Positions 42,127 through 50,877 of a DNA stretch of 64,000 nucleotides are shown one piece after another (positions within the stretch are counted from its first letter, which is position 1; each line of letters opens with the position of its first letter). This stretch comes from Paenibacillus sp. FSL H7-0331 (lineage in GTDB: Bacteria > Bacillota > Bacilli > Paenibacillales > NBRC-103111): the NCBI RefSeq assembly GCF_001956045.1, contig NZ_MRTH01000002.1:405533-469532 (forward strand), in the 5' to 3' direction. The notes under the pieces were generated by a model, which was not told where the DNA came from, did no database searches, and was given only the letters and a program-made list of their open reading frames with translations. A program made the translations under genes and the position numbers.

Positions 42127-44571
42127 ATGGAAGTAACTAACAAGAAGAAGTTGGTGCTGGTCGGGAACGGAATGGCGGGCGTTCGGGCGATAGAGCATCT
42201 GCTTAAGCTAGCTCCGGAAGCTTATGAAATCACGATTTTTGGAGCAGAGCCGCATCCTAATTATAACCGGATTATGCTGTCCTCGGTTCTTGCAGGTGGT
42301 GCTGACCTTCAGGAAATCGTTATTAATGATTGGGATTGGTACAAGGATAATAACATACAATTATTTGCCGGTCATCGAGTGACACAAATTGATTCGATTC
42401 ATAAACGTGTCGTCTCCGATCAAGGCATAACGGTCTCCTATGACGTGTTGATCCTGGCAATGGGTTCGAATCCTTTCATGCTTCCGCTGCCGGGGGTTGA
42501 CAAAGAGGGAGTTATTGCCTTTCGAGACATCAAGGACTGTGAGATCATGATGGATTCCTCTCGTAAATATAAAAAAGCAGTCGTTATCGGCGGAGGATTG
42601 TTGGGTCTTGAAGCAGCACGAGGCTTGCTGCATCTTGGAATGGATGTATCTGTTGTGCACATAAACCCTTATCTCATGGAAAGGCAGCTGGATGAAACAG
42701 CAGCGAAGATGCTGCAAGCGGAGCTGGAGCAGCAGGGAATGAAATTTCTACTGGCGAAAAACTCCGATTCGATTGTTGGAAGGAAAAGGGTTACGGCGCT
42801 CAGGTTTACGGATGGTAGCAAGATTGATGCTGACCTTGTCGTAATGGCGGTAGGTATCCGTCCGAATGTGGAGCTCGCTAAAGCTTCCGGCATTGAAATC
42901 AACCGTGGAATCGTCGTTAATGATTGGCTGGAAACGAGTATTCCGGGTATCTATGCTATCGGAGAATGCGCGGAACACCGTGGAATCGCGTATGGTCTCG
43001 TGGCACCGCTCTATGAGCAGGGTGCAGTGCTTGCCAAGAAATTGGGAGGAGTCGAGACTGTAGGTTATGCGGGCTCTGTGACCTCCACGAAACTGAAGGT
43101 TTCAGGTGTGGATGTATTCTCCGCAGGAAGATACGAGGAACCAGTAGGCTCGCGGTCTTTACGTTACCAGGATGAGGTAGACGGTGTATACAAGAAAATC
43201 GTACTCCAGAACGACAAGCTGATTGGGGCTGTACTGTTCGGAGATACCCATGACGGAGCAAAGCTCTTCTCCATGATCAAGAATGGAGAAATTGTAGCTG
43301 GACGCGAAAAAGAGCTGTTGCTTGGTGGTTCCATCGGCGGAGGTGTGGCCGCATCATCGGATAGCAGGCTTAAAGATATGACAGAGGACGAGATCATCTG
43401 TGGGTGTAACGGTGTATCCAAAGGCACAATAGCAGATGCGGTCATTGCCAAAGGCTGCAGGAGCGTCGGTGAAATTAAATCGTGCACGAAGGCATCTGCC
43501 TCCTGCGGGGGTTGCAAGCCATTAGTTGAAGGCTTACTGAGGATGTACGCCGGTGATGAGGCTGGAGAACAGGTGAAGGAAGGGATTTGCGGCTGTACCT
43601 CACTGACAAGAGATGAGATTGTTGCTGAGATTAAACGGATGGAAATGATGACGATCAAGGAAGTCATGCATGTGCTCGATTGGCGGAATCCCGAAGGTTG
43701 CGCGAAGTGCCGCCCGTCACTTAACTATTACCTGGGCATGCTGTGGCCCGAAGCGTATGCAGATGAGAAAGAGTCGCGGTTTACGAATGAAAGATACCAT
43801 GCAAATATTCAAAAGGACGGTACTTATTCGGTTGTTCCAAGAATATACGGTGGAGTCACATCTCCGTCAGAGTTGAAGAAAATCGCCGAGGTCGCAGAGA
43901 AATACGACGTTCCAATGGTAAAGTTCACAGGTGGACAGAGGCTGGATCTGCTGGGTGTGAAGAAAGAGGATCTTCCGAGAATGTGGGAAGAGCTGGATAT
44001 GCCCTCAGGGCATGCATACGGTAAGACACTTCGCACCGTTAAGACGTGCGTCGGGTCCACGTTCTGCAGGTTCGGTACGCAGGATTCCATCGCCATGGGG
44101 ATCAGGCTGGAGAAGGAGCTTGAACGGCTGAATACACCAGCGAAGGTTAAGCTTGCGGTTTCCGGATGCCCGAGGAACTGTGCGGAGGCCACTATCAAGG
44201 ATTTTGGAGTTGTTGCCATCGATGGTGGCTGGGAGCTGCATGTCGGCGGTAACGGGGGGGTCCATGTCCGAGCGACGGAGCTATTGTGCGTGGTCAAGAC
44301 GGAGGATGAAGTTAGTGAATGGGCTGGTGCCTTCTTGCAATATTATCGGGAGAATGCGCAGTGGAACGAGCGTACCTCCAATTGGATCGAGCGAGTCGGA
44401 CTGGAATCGGTCAAACGTGCGCTTGAGAAGCCAGAGGATCGAGCGGTGCTCAGCGAACGGATTAAGAAGGCACTCAGTATGACTACCGATCCTTGGAAAC
44501 AGATCGTAAACGAAGATTCCCTACGCAAAAACTTTGAACCACTAAAGCAAGTACAACCCATAATAGACTAA
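42127..44571 (+). CDS. nirB: Assimilatory nitrite reductase [NAD(P)H] large subunit
   Basis: 814 residues. FAD/NAD(P)H oxidoreductase region first (VLVGNGMAGVRAIEHL; AVVIGGGLLGLEAARGL), then two bacterioferritin-associated-ferredoxin-like [2Fe-2S] segments (IICGCNGVSKGTIADAV ... CTKASASCGGC). The siroheme-[4Fe-4S] reductase half has ligands Cys641, Cys647, Cys681 and Cys685 (CVGSTFC, SGCPRNC). It reduces nitrite to ammonium with six electrons. The frame extends 33 codons upstream, but that stretch encodes the leader terminator; GAGGAGAAG precedes ATG 42127. Equivalent to B. subtilis NasD. Confidence 0.95.
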   Translation: MEVTNKKKLVLVGNGMAGVRAIEHLLKLAPEAYEITIFGAEPHPNYNRIMLSSVLAGGADLQEIVINDWDWYKDNNIQLFAGHRVTQIDSIHKRVVSDQGITVSYDVLILAMGSNPFMLPLPGVDKEGVIAFRDIKDCEIMMDSSRKYKKAVVIGGGLLGLEAARGLLHLGMDVSVVHINPYLMERQLDETAAKMLQAELEQQGMKFLLAKNSDSIVGRKRVTALRFTDGSKIDADLVVMAVGIRPNVELAKASGIEINRGIVVNDWLETSIPGIYAIGECAEHRGIAYGLVAPLYEQGAVLAKKLGGVETVGYAGSVTSTKLKVSGVDVFSAGRYEEPVGSRSLRYQDEVDGVYKKIVLQNDKLIGAVLFGDTHDGAKLFSMIKNGEIVAGREKELLLGGSIGGGVAASSDSRLKDMTEDEIICGCNGVSKGTIADAVIAKGCRSVGEIKSCTKASASCGGCKPLVEGLLRMYAGDEAGEQVKEGICGCTSLTRDEIVAEIKRMEMMTIKEVMHVLDWRNPEGCAKCRPSLNYYLGMLWPEAYADEKESRFTNERYHANIQKDGTYSVVPRIYGGVTSPSELKKIAEVAEKYDVPMVKFTGGQRLDLLGVKKEDLPRMWEELDMPSGHAYGKTLRTVKTCVGSTFCRFGTQDSIAMGIRLEKELERLNTPAKVKLAVSGCPRNCAEATIKDFGVVAIDGGWELHVGGNGGVHVRATELLCVVKTEDEVSEWAGAFLQYYRENAQWNERTSNWIERVGLESVKRALEKPEDRAVLSERIKKALSMTTDPWKQIVNEDSLRKNFEPLKQVQPIID

Positions 44572-44605
44572 CACTAAGCAGACAAGGAAAGGTGGAGGAG
44601 ATCGT

Positions 44606-44917
44606 ATGTCTAAATATCTAATTGGCCAGTTGTCTGACATTGATCCAAAAGGCTCTCGCACGATAGTGGTACACAATCTGGAAATTGCATTGTTCCGTCT
44701 ATCAGATGGTGAAATATTCGCAGTCGAAAACAAGTGTCCGCATAAAGGGGGGGCTTTATCTGAAGGGATGGTATGCGGAGGAAAGGTCCACTGTCCTCTG
44801 CACGACTGGAAGATTGATTTGCAAACAGGGAATGTACACGAACCTGATGATGGCTGCGTGAACACTTACGAAGTTGAGGTTGATCGTACCAATGGCTCCA
44901 TATATGTAACTATTTAG
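44606..44917 (+). CDS. nirD: Nitrite reductase small subunit (Rieske)
   Basis: 103 residues, a Rieske-fold [2Fe-2S] protein. Ligands Cys44-His46 (NKCPHKGG) and Cys63-His66 (VHCPLHDW) are intact; unlike many enterobacterial NirD proteins, which lack them, this is the NasE-like iron-sulfur form. It pairs with NirB. Gap to nirB is 34 bp, with GGAGGAG-like ribosome site GGTGGAGGAG before the ATG. Confidence 0.94.
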   Translation: MSKYLIGQLSDIDPKGSRTIVVHNLEIALFRLSDGEIFAVENKCPHKGGALSEGMVCGGKVHCPLHDWKIDLQTGNVHEPDDGCVNTYEVEVDRTNGSIYVTI

Positions 44918-44936
44918 ACGAGGGAGGATGTCGGAT

Positions 44937-45794
44937 ATGGATTATATCAAACCTGGGCAAGTCATTAACCAAATGGTGGAGGTAGGGAAGACTAAAGCCG
45001 AGATGAGCGTCATGAACATGTTCATCCGCGGTGTATTGGCAGGGGCGATCTTGGCGTGTGCCACGACGTTGGCATTCACTGCAACCCTGCAGACCAATCT
45101 CGGTATAGTGGGCGCACTCATATTTCCAGTCGGATTCGTCATCATCGTATTGTTGGGCTTGGAGCTTGTCACAGGGAGTTTTGCTTTTATTCCCTTATCC
45201 GTAATCAAGAAGCAGACAACGGTTGGTAAGATGTTGAAAAATTATACGTGGGTCATTGCAGGTCACTTGGTCGGATGTGCGATCTATGCTGCCTTATACG
45301 GTCTTACGGTGTCAAAGATGGGAACCGACTTGGCGAGTCCTCTTGCTCAATTGCTGGTCAAAACAGCTGAAGCGAAAACAATCGCCTACAAGGATATGGG
45401 AATGAACGGTATGATGCTTGTGTTCATCAAGGCCATTCTATGTAATTGGATGGTAACGCTTGGAGCGGTTATGGCGCAGACATCAAGCTCCACAGTAGGT
45501 AAGATTGTAGCAATGTGGCTGCCTATTCTCATTTTCTTCGGGCAGGGCTTCGAGCATGCAGTTGTTAATATGTTCGTCATCCCGGCTGGTATGATGCTCG
45601 GGGCGAAGGTCAGCATGGGAGATTGGTGGATATGGAATCAATTTCCCGTACTCGTTGGAAATTTTATAGGTGGAGCTTTGCTTACGGGACTTCTCTTGTA
45701 CTTGTCGCAGAAGGGCTACAAGACGTCATTGGGTAATACAATAGAGATGAATCAATCCCGGCGGGATACAGCCGTTGCCGAGAAAATCGTATGA
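44937..45794 (+). CDS. nirC: Formate/nitrite transporter family channel
   Basis: 285 residues, six membrane helices of the FocA/NirC family. Helix motifs FIRGVLAGAILACATTLAF, ITGSF-like LELVTGSFAFIPLSVI, KAILCNWMVTLGAVMA and FEHAVVNMFVIPAGM are visible, including the conserved central His in FEHAVVNMF. It takes up nitrite for NirBD or vents it. ATG 44928 is nearly abutting GGGAGG, so ATG 44937 is preferred. The stop overlaps the next gene by 4 bp. Confidence 0.92.
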   Translation: MDYIKPGQVINQMVEVGKTKAEMSVMNMFIRGVLAGAILACATTLAFTATLQTNLGIVGALIFPVGFVIIVLLGLELVTGSFAFIPLSVIKKQTTVGKMLKNYTWVIAGHLVGCAIYAALYGLTVSKMGTDLASPLAQLLVKTAEAKTIAYKDMGMNGMMLVFIKAILCNWMVTLGAVMAQTSSSTVGKIVAMWLPILIFFGQGFEHAVVNMFVIPAGMMLGAKVSMGDWWIWNQFPVLVGNFIGGALLTGLLLYLSQKGYKTSLGNTIEMNQSRRDTAVAEKIV

Positions 45795-46558
45795 AGACGG
45801 GTACTGTGCATATTGTTGGTGCCGGCCCTGGGGATCCTGAGTTAATTACTGTGAAAGCTTTGCGTCTTATTAAGGAAGCGGATGTTATCCTCTATGATCG
45901 CCTTGTTAACGAACAGTTGCTTGCTGAAGCCAAGCCGGAGGGTCAACTTGTTTACTGTGGCAAATCACCAGGGGCACATACGATGTCTCAAGAGCAAATT
46001 CATCGCAAGCTTGTTGAATATGCTATGCAGGGAAAAAATGTCGTTCGCCTGAAGGGTGGAGACCCCTTCATCTTCGGACGTGGTGGGGAGGAAGCGCTGG
46101 CCCTGGCCGAGCGTGGCATACCTTATGAAGTGGTACCGGGTATCACATCGGCATTGGGGGCGGCATCGGCAGCCGATATTCCCTTAACCCATCGGGGAAT
46201 GAGTGCTTCTGTAGCCTTCGTAACCGGCAGTCGCTGCTCAAGCCCGGAAACGCGAATTCGTTGGGATTTACTCGCGCATAGCGTGGATACGTTGGTTATC
46301 TATATGGGTATCACCCAATTGGAACAGATTCGCACAGAATTGTTGATGCACGGTAAAGACGCGGATACGCCCACAGCAATAGTCGAGAACGGATCGACGG
46401 AACAGCAGAGAACGGTTACGGGGACACTTGGGCTTATTCATAAACAAGCAGTGGCAATGAAGATCAAGAACCCTGCACTTATCATTATCGGAGCGTCCGT
46501 TAAGGTTCGAGAACGATTAAATCTGCTTGTGATGGACGCAATCCATCAAGTTGGATAG
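45791..46558 (+). CDS. cobA: Uroporphyrinogen-III C-methyltransferase (siroheme pathway)
   Basis: 255 residues, tetrapyrrole methylase fold. Motifs VHIVGAGPGDPELITVKALRLIKEADVILYDRLV, VVRLKGGDPFIFGRGGEEA and PGITSALGAASAADIPLTHRG are those of CobA/SumT, which uses two SAM molecules to make precorrin-2. The operon position explains it: NirB needs siroheme. Start ATG 45791 overlaps nirC (ATGA), indicating translational coupling. No CysG-like dehydrogenase domain is fused, so the later steps must come from elsewhere. Confidence 0.94.
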   Translation: MKTGTVHIVGAGPGDPELITVKALRLIKEADVILYDRLVNEQLLAEAKPEGQLVYCGKSPGAHTMSQEQIHRKLVEYAMQGKNVVRLKGGDPFIFGRGGEEALALAERGIPYEVVPGITSALGAASAADIPLTHRGMSASVAFVTGSRCSSPETRIRWDLLAHSVDTLVIYMGITQLEQIRTELLMHGKDADTPTAIVENGSTEQQRTVTGTLGLIHKQAVAMKIKNPALIIIGASVKVRERLNLLVMDAIHQVG

Positions 46559-46650
46559 AAATGGAATACGGAAATTTTGGTTGACACACGTATTATGTAA
46601 AAAGACTGACAATATAAATCCATCAGAAAAACGTTAAAACATAGTTTGAA

Positions 46651-46683
46651 AACATCGCCCGAAAAAGGCGGTGTTTTTTTTTC
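46651..46683 (+). terminator. Terminator of the nitrite operon
   Basis: AACATCGCC/GGCGGTGTT stem (one G-U pair), 7-base loop, then a long T run. Confidence 0.85.
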
Positions 46684-46741
46684 TTTGAATACAGCTAGTT
46701 TCATAGGTCGCATGGAAACGTTTATAAAATGTCCGTCATGA

Positions 46742-46927
46742 ATATATGGTACATGGGCATTCCATAGGGGGCTGCTGCTAGCGAATTCGGACATCCGCGG
46801 CGGGGAACTTGTAAATCCCGAATTATTTGTAGAGGTGCCAGGTGTATGGACGCGTTACGGAATGCCAAGCAAGGACAAAACAGGCATGACAGCGGAACGT
46901 GAGGAAATTGGTTTCATGCGGCTCTAG
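46742..46927 (+). pseudogene. C-terminal gene fragment, unidentified
   Basis: An open stretch of 61 codons without start or ribosome site reads like protein (LLLANSDIRGGELVNPELF, VEVPGVWTRYGMPSKDKTGM) and ends in TAG 46925-46927. Probably the tail of a lost gene; family not recognised. Confidence 0.35.
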
Positions 46928-46986
46928 ACGATTACCACTTACTTCCTATAGAATTATAGCTATAATAGTGTAAAGGAGTTATATGA

Positions 46987-49029
46987 ATGCAAGATGGATC
47001 AAGACCCCTTACTAGACGCAGAACCCCAGTAGGCTCCAATACACAGCAGGGGAACCAAGGTATCCCATCATCTCAAGCCTCGTTAGGTGTTTTTGGTATA
47101 ACTTCTGCTACAAGCATTAATCAATTGCAGCGCTCTATAGGAAATCGGGCTGTCGGCAGAATGCTGGCAAATCAGATGATCCAACGCAATACATCCAGCT
47201 CGACGATTACACCTATCACAGACCCAAAGCTCCCAGCGATCTTGCCTAATTCAAAGGCAGTTGCTATGAAGTCATTAATGGGTGCACATATGCGTGATTA
47301 CGAAAAGCAAACCGATCCTTCAACTTACAACGAGAAATTTAATGTATCCGAAGATAAGCCGATAGGTTCTAAAATTTCCTTTCGCGGCGAATTTGAAGTT
47401 TATGAAGTAACCGATGAAACAGGTTTATGGAAATTGGCGAAATTCGAGGGTAAGCACGGTTTTGTACGCATTAACAAGGTTGGTCCTATTCGCGGACTTT
47501 CAGGTGCGAGGGACAAGCTGGCGGAGACAAGGGCACAGCAGGCACTGAATCCACCTCAGAATGTTCCTTCACCCGAGGACGATCGCAATGCCATCGATGA
47601 TGGTCTGGAAAATGCCGGACAAACTACAGAACTGTTAGGGACAGGTCAAGGCGGTGTAAAAGAATCTTATGATATGCGTGCCGATGCTTTAGATGGTGTA
47701 GAAGGGCAGGAAGCTGCAAAGGAGAGCTTAGAGCTGGAAAGTGCCAAGGTCGGCATGGCGACTGCGCCTGGAGAGACGCTGCTCGCCGGGATTAACGGAA
47801 TCGTAGCGATGAAGAAAATCATTGACACGGCCAGGGATACCGACATGTCGAAGACTGAGAAAGGCTTTGATATTACGGAAGCTGTAATAGATTCAGGCAA
47901 ATCCTTGCAAAAGGGCGTAGAGAGCACCTCAGGCTTTGCAGATAATATTGGCAAGCTTTCTGGAAGCACTGTCAAGGGCGCTGAAGCGGTTAGCGACTGG
48001 TCGGGTTCTGTTGGTGAAGCAATATCTGCCATCAAGAGCTCGTTTAGTCTAGTCAGAAATATTTATGATATCTTCAGCAAAACATTTAGCAGTGAGGGCA
48101 TTAGCGCGGATGAGGTGGTTACCGCCAGTCTGGATGTACTTAGCAATGGACTTCAAGCTGCCCAGTCAGCAGTCAAGACTGTCAAAGCGATCCTCGATAT
48201 CATAAAAGTTGGGGCAGCAGGACTTGCACAGGCGATTCCGGGCTTGGGAATTGCGATCAGTGGCATTATGATCACAATCAAGGTATACAAGATGATTAAA
48301 TCATCAATTGCAACTTATCGAATGACCAAAGCCAAGCGAGAATTTAAGGACAAATATAGCAGTAAAGAATATGTTGGAGCTCAGCAATATACGCTATTTG
48401 GCAGGAATCTTTGGAAGTCCTTTAATCCTGGAACAGATTCTGGCAAGCTGCAGACCCGTAAGCAGGAATTAATAGCAAAGGGAACGGCCGCCACCGAACC
48501 TGAGAAGATAGAGTTACAAGATATTCAGGAATACGAGGTTGCCAAAGAAATTAAATATATCAACCAGAAGCGATTGGCAAGAGCAGGTTTGCAAATAGGG
48601 CTGGAAATGACCAATATTGCTGGGGATATTGCTACTTTGAGTGGGGTCGGATCCCAGGTTGGAGTGCCCCTTAAAGCAGTGGCTGCTGGCGCTGGCATTA
48701 CCATGAGCTTAGGGCGCAAAGCCAAGCAGATTGGTAGGGACCGTGCTGCCAAGCCTGGGGCATGGAAGCTTACCAAAATGGTGTTTAATGAAGGAAAGTC
48801 CTCCACACTCAAGCATCAAAAAAGAGTCGAACAAACTAATCTCATTCTGGAGATGATTACTAATCTTCCTGAGTATAAGCCAAGCGACGCTGACATCAAA
48901 AAGCAATATAAACGCGTAGAGAATTTCATTTCAGGATGCGGTGTGAATCCTCTTGAATTGTACAGGCTTAATGGAAATATAGACAAACAGCGCGCGTTGC
49001 TGATCAAAAGCATGAAGAGCCGTGAGTAA
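46987..49029 (+). CDS. Large cargo-like protein with eCIS N-terminal motif, SH3-like segment and hydrophobic core
   Basis: 680 residues, no signal peptide. A polar start leads to INQLQRSIGNRAVGRML (about 45-61), a motif seen at the head of DUF4157 and other proteins carried by extracellular contractile injection systems. A small SH3-like segment follows (IGSKISFRGEFEVYEVTDETGLWKLAKFEGKHGFVRI). The middle is helical and Gly/Ala/Ser-rich, with two hydrophobic stretches (VGAAGLAQAIPGLGIAISGIMITIKV, and VGVPLKAVAAGAGITMSL) that could insert in membranes. The C-terminus is basic and helical. -10 TATAAT at 46961 and AAAGGAG before the ATG. Followed by a chaperone-like gene. Toxin activity is inference. 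Confidence 0.6.
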   Translation: MQDGSRPLTRRRTPVGSNTQQGNQGIPSSQASLGVFGITSATSINQLQRSIGNRAVGRMLANQMIQRNTSSSTITPITDPKLPAILPNSKAVAMKSLMGAHMRDYEKQTDPSTYNEKFNVSEDKPIGSKISFRGEFEVYEVTDETGLWKLAKFEGKHGFVRINKVGPIRGLSGARDKLAETRAQQALNPPQNVPSPEDDRNAIDDGLENAGQTTELLGTGQGGVKESYDMRADALDGVEGQEAAKESLELESAKVGMATAPGETLLAGINGIVAMKKIIDTARDTDMSKTEKGFDITEAVIDSGKSLQKGVESTSGFADNIGKLSGSTVKGAEAVSDWSGSVGEAISAIKSSFSLVRNIYDIFSKTFSSEGISADEVVTASLDVLSNGLQAAQSAVKTVKAILDIIKVGAAGLAQAIPGLGIAISGIMITIKVYKMIKSSIATYRMTKAKREFKDKYSSKEYVGAQQYTLFGRNLWKSFNPGTDSGKLQTRKQELIAKGTAATEPEKIELQDIQEYEVAKEIKYINQKRLARAGLQIGLEMTNIAGDIATLSGVGSQVGVPLKAVAAGAGITMSLGRKAKQIGRDRAAKPGAWKLTKMVFNEGKSSTLKHQKRVEQTNLILEMITNLPEYKPSDADIKKQYKRVENFISGCGVNPLELYRLNGNIDKQRALLIKSMKSRE

Positions 49030-49085
49030 GTCGTACATAAGTTGTGAATATATTAATTATATGCTTAGAAGCAGGGGGACATAAA

Positions 49086-49607
49086 GTGAATGCGAATAAA
49101 CAGGCAAGAGATTTGGCTGAGCTTGGCTTTTTACAGCAATATTTCAAGGAAGCTGGACTTGGGTCCGATATCATCGAACCTTCTGAGACAATACCCATTG
49201 GAACCCTGCTAGTTCCTTTAACCAAGGACAGCCAGCAACGAGATCGCTATTTAATCTTCAACTTCGTACCTTCCTTGGCTCATGAGGGTATCGAACATAT
49301 CCGACTCCTGCAAATGTACACCCAAATTCCAGTAAGCTGGGAGAATAAGAGCCTTGAAAAGCTAGAGAAGCTGCTGCTGGCGATCAACAGCCATTTGGCA
49401 ATTGGCCACTACAGTATTCGCGGGAACCAAGAACTCTATTACCGGTATGTGTGGTGCACACCGAGCAGCCATTTGGTGCCTAAAGAACAAATATTGGAGA
49501 TCACCGATTTGTTCATTATGATGCTGGACACATTCGGCGGAATGATCGATAGTGTCGTATCCGGACAAGCAGAGCTATCCGCTGTGCTAGCTTTTCTCGA
49601 ACAATAA
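49086..49607 (+). CDS. Small acidic partner protein, YbjN/secretion-chaperone-like
   Basis: 173 residues, acidic, no signal or membrane segment. The pattern of alternating strands and helices (GTLLVPLTKDSQQRDRYLIFNFVPS, LEKLEKLLLAINSHLAIGHYSIR, NQELYYRYVWCTPSSHLVPKEQILEITDLFIMMLDTF) resembles the CesT/YbjN-like chaperone fold used by type III and contractile-injection cargo. GTG 49086 is chosen because AGGGGG lies 7 bases before it; GTG 49044 has none. It starts 56 bp after the large gene and probably serves it. Fold assignment is by pattern only. Confidence 0.6.
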   Translation: MNANKQARDLAELGFLQQYFKEAGLGSDIIEPSETIPIGTLLVPLTKDSQQRDRYLIFNFVPSLAHEGIEHIRLLQMYTQIPVSWENKSLEKLEKLLLAINSHLAIGHYSIRGNQELYYRYVWCTPSSHLVPKEQILEITDLFIMMLDTFGGMIDSVVSGQAELSAVLAFLEQ

Positions 49608-49718
49608 GCATAATAGTCAAAAGATATCTGTTCGACCATGACATTACGATCCGCTTCAAAAAAAGGGAATGCAACCGGTTTTGTCAAGGCATAATACTGA
49701 AAAAAGAGCATGCTAAAG

Positions 49719-49749
49719 AACCTTCCTTTTGAGCATTGGAGGGTTTTTT
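49719..49749 (+). terminator. Intrinsic terminator
   Basis: AACCTTCC/GGAGGGTT stem (one G-U pair), 11-base loop, T run. Ends the cargo-chaperone unit. Confidence 0.75.
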
Positions 49750-49904
49750 ATTTGGATAAGAAAACTATGATATCTAAGCCTTCACCTCCGGACAAGATTA
49801 CCGTCGATTATAATTCCATATTGTACCAACTGAGTTGGTATGCTACAATTTTCTGGTGTTATTTTGCTAAGATATTAAAAAGAGGTAATAGGGAAGGTGT
49901 GTCA

Positions 49905-50480
49905 ATGTCTAATTTTAATCCTCAATTAACACGGTACAACTCGGAAGAGATTACGGAAGGATCCTATGACAGACCCGCCGGCGTTAGTATATTTGCTGTG
50001 TTGTTCACGTTGGGCGGTGCGGTGAGTTTTATAGTGAACTTATTTATCCCGGGACTGATAGCGGGGGTCGAGGCGTTCTCCCCTTTCTTTAAAGCACTTC
50101 TTGTTGCTACGTTATATTTTCTCAGCGTGATCAGTATTGCGGCGGGAATCGGCACTTGGAAAGGCAAAAAGTGGGGATGGTGGCTCGCTTTGTTTTATTT
50201 TGCCTACACTATCCTTGGTGGATTGAACCAGCTGATTTCTTATCCAGGTCTTGCTGAAGCTTATGGTACAGTAAAGGGAGGGGGAGCTTCCTTTTATCTA
50301 AAAGCGATTGTCAAAATCGTGCTCAATGGACTTGTCCTTGCTTACTATTTCAGGGAAAGTGTAGTCAGTTATTTTCATGTGGAATCCGTGGCGAGGCTTA
50401 AAGCTCTCGGCATCGTATTTGGCATCGGCATAGTCATCTTCGCTGTCTGCACTCTAACACAGTTGGTTGCAGTCCGGTGA
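49905..50480 (+). CDS. Multi-pass membrane protein of unknown function
   Basis: 191 residues with about five hydrophobic helices (VSIFAVLFTLGGAVSFIVNL, FKALLVATLYFLSVISIAAGI, WWLALFYFAYTILGGLNQLI, FYLKAIVKIVLNGLVLAYYF, LGIVFGIGIVIFAVCTLTQL) and a short polar N-terminus. The motif GIGTWKGKKWGWWLAL is common in small uncharacterised Bacillota membrane proteins. The frame is open 65 codons upstream over the terminator, but GGGAAGGTG precedes ATG 49905. An immunity role for the neighbouring pair cannot be excluded, though the terminator separates them. Confidence 0.7.
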   Translation: MSNFNPQLTRYNSEEITEGSYDRPAGVSIFAVLFTLGGAVSFIVNLFIPGLIAGVEAFSPFFKALLVATLYFLSVISIAAGIGTWKGKKWGWWLALFYFAYTILGGLNQLISYPGLAEAYGTVKGGGASFYLKAIVKIVLNGLVLAYYFRESVVSYFHVESVARLKALGIVFGIGIVIFAVCTLTQLVAVR

Positions 50481-50877
50481 CCAAGTAACGTATTGCGTTT
50501 TATAGAAGCAAAAAAACAGATGGAACTAATTGGATATTATACTAAACGAGGTTGCCCACACAAAACGGCAGCCTTGTTACGCCTAACGAGCAGGATTCTT
50601 CAACAAAATTAACTCTATGAACGCTACCGCATGATATTCGACGGCCCTATTACTGCAGTTTTCATATATACTATTCCGAACGAATCATGTAAACATTGAT
50701 CCCGCAATAGTTCCTTCTACCTTGTATCCCAGGTTCGAATAAACGATGAATTCGTTTGTTATTACGCCAAACTATCCGGTTCAATTGAGCTCGCGATCGA
50801 TTAAACAACTCGAAAATTGGTATTACCGTAAGTAGGCACAACGGGCATAATGCGAATCCGAAAGGAGAACGAAACGG
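50481..50877. other. Gap with possible acetyltransferase relic
   Basis: No intact gene. A hairpin at 50545-50578 (ACGAGGTTGCC/GGCAGCCTTGT, G-U pairs) has no T run. On the minus strand around 50590-50770 one frame reads YSNLGYKVEGTIAG, resembling the C-terminal LYxKLGFxxEGT motif of GNAT acetyltransferases, then meets a stop. Likely a decayed gene. Confidence 0.3.

Noticed and set aside
49710..49904. 65-codon upstream extension of the membrane protein
   Set aside because: It runs through the terminator at 49719-49749 and lacks a ribosome site; ATG 49905 is supported.
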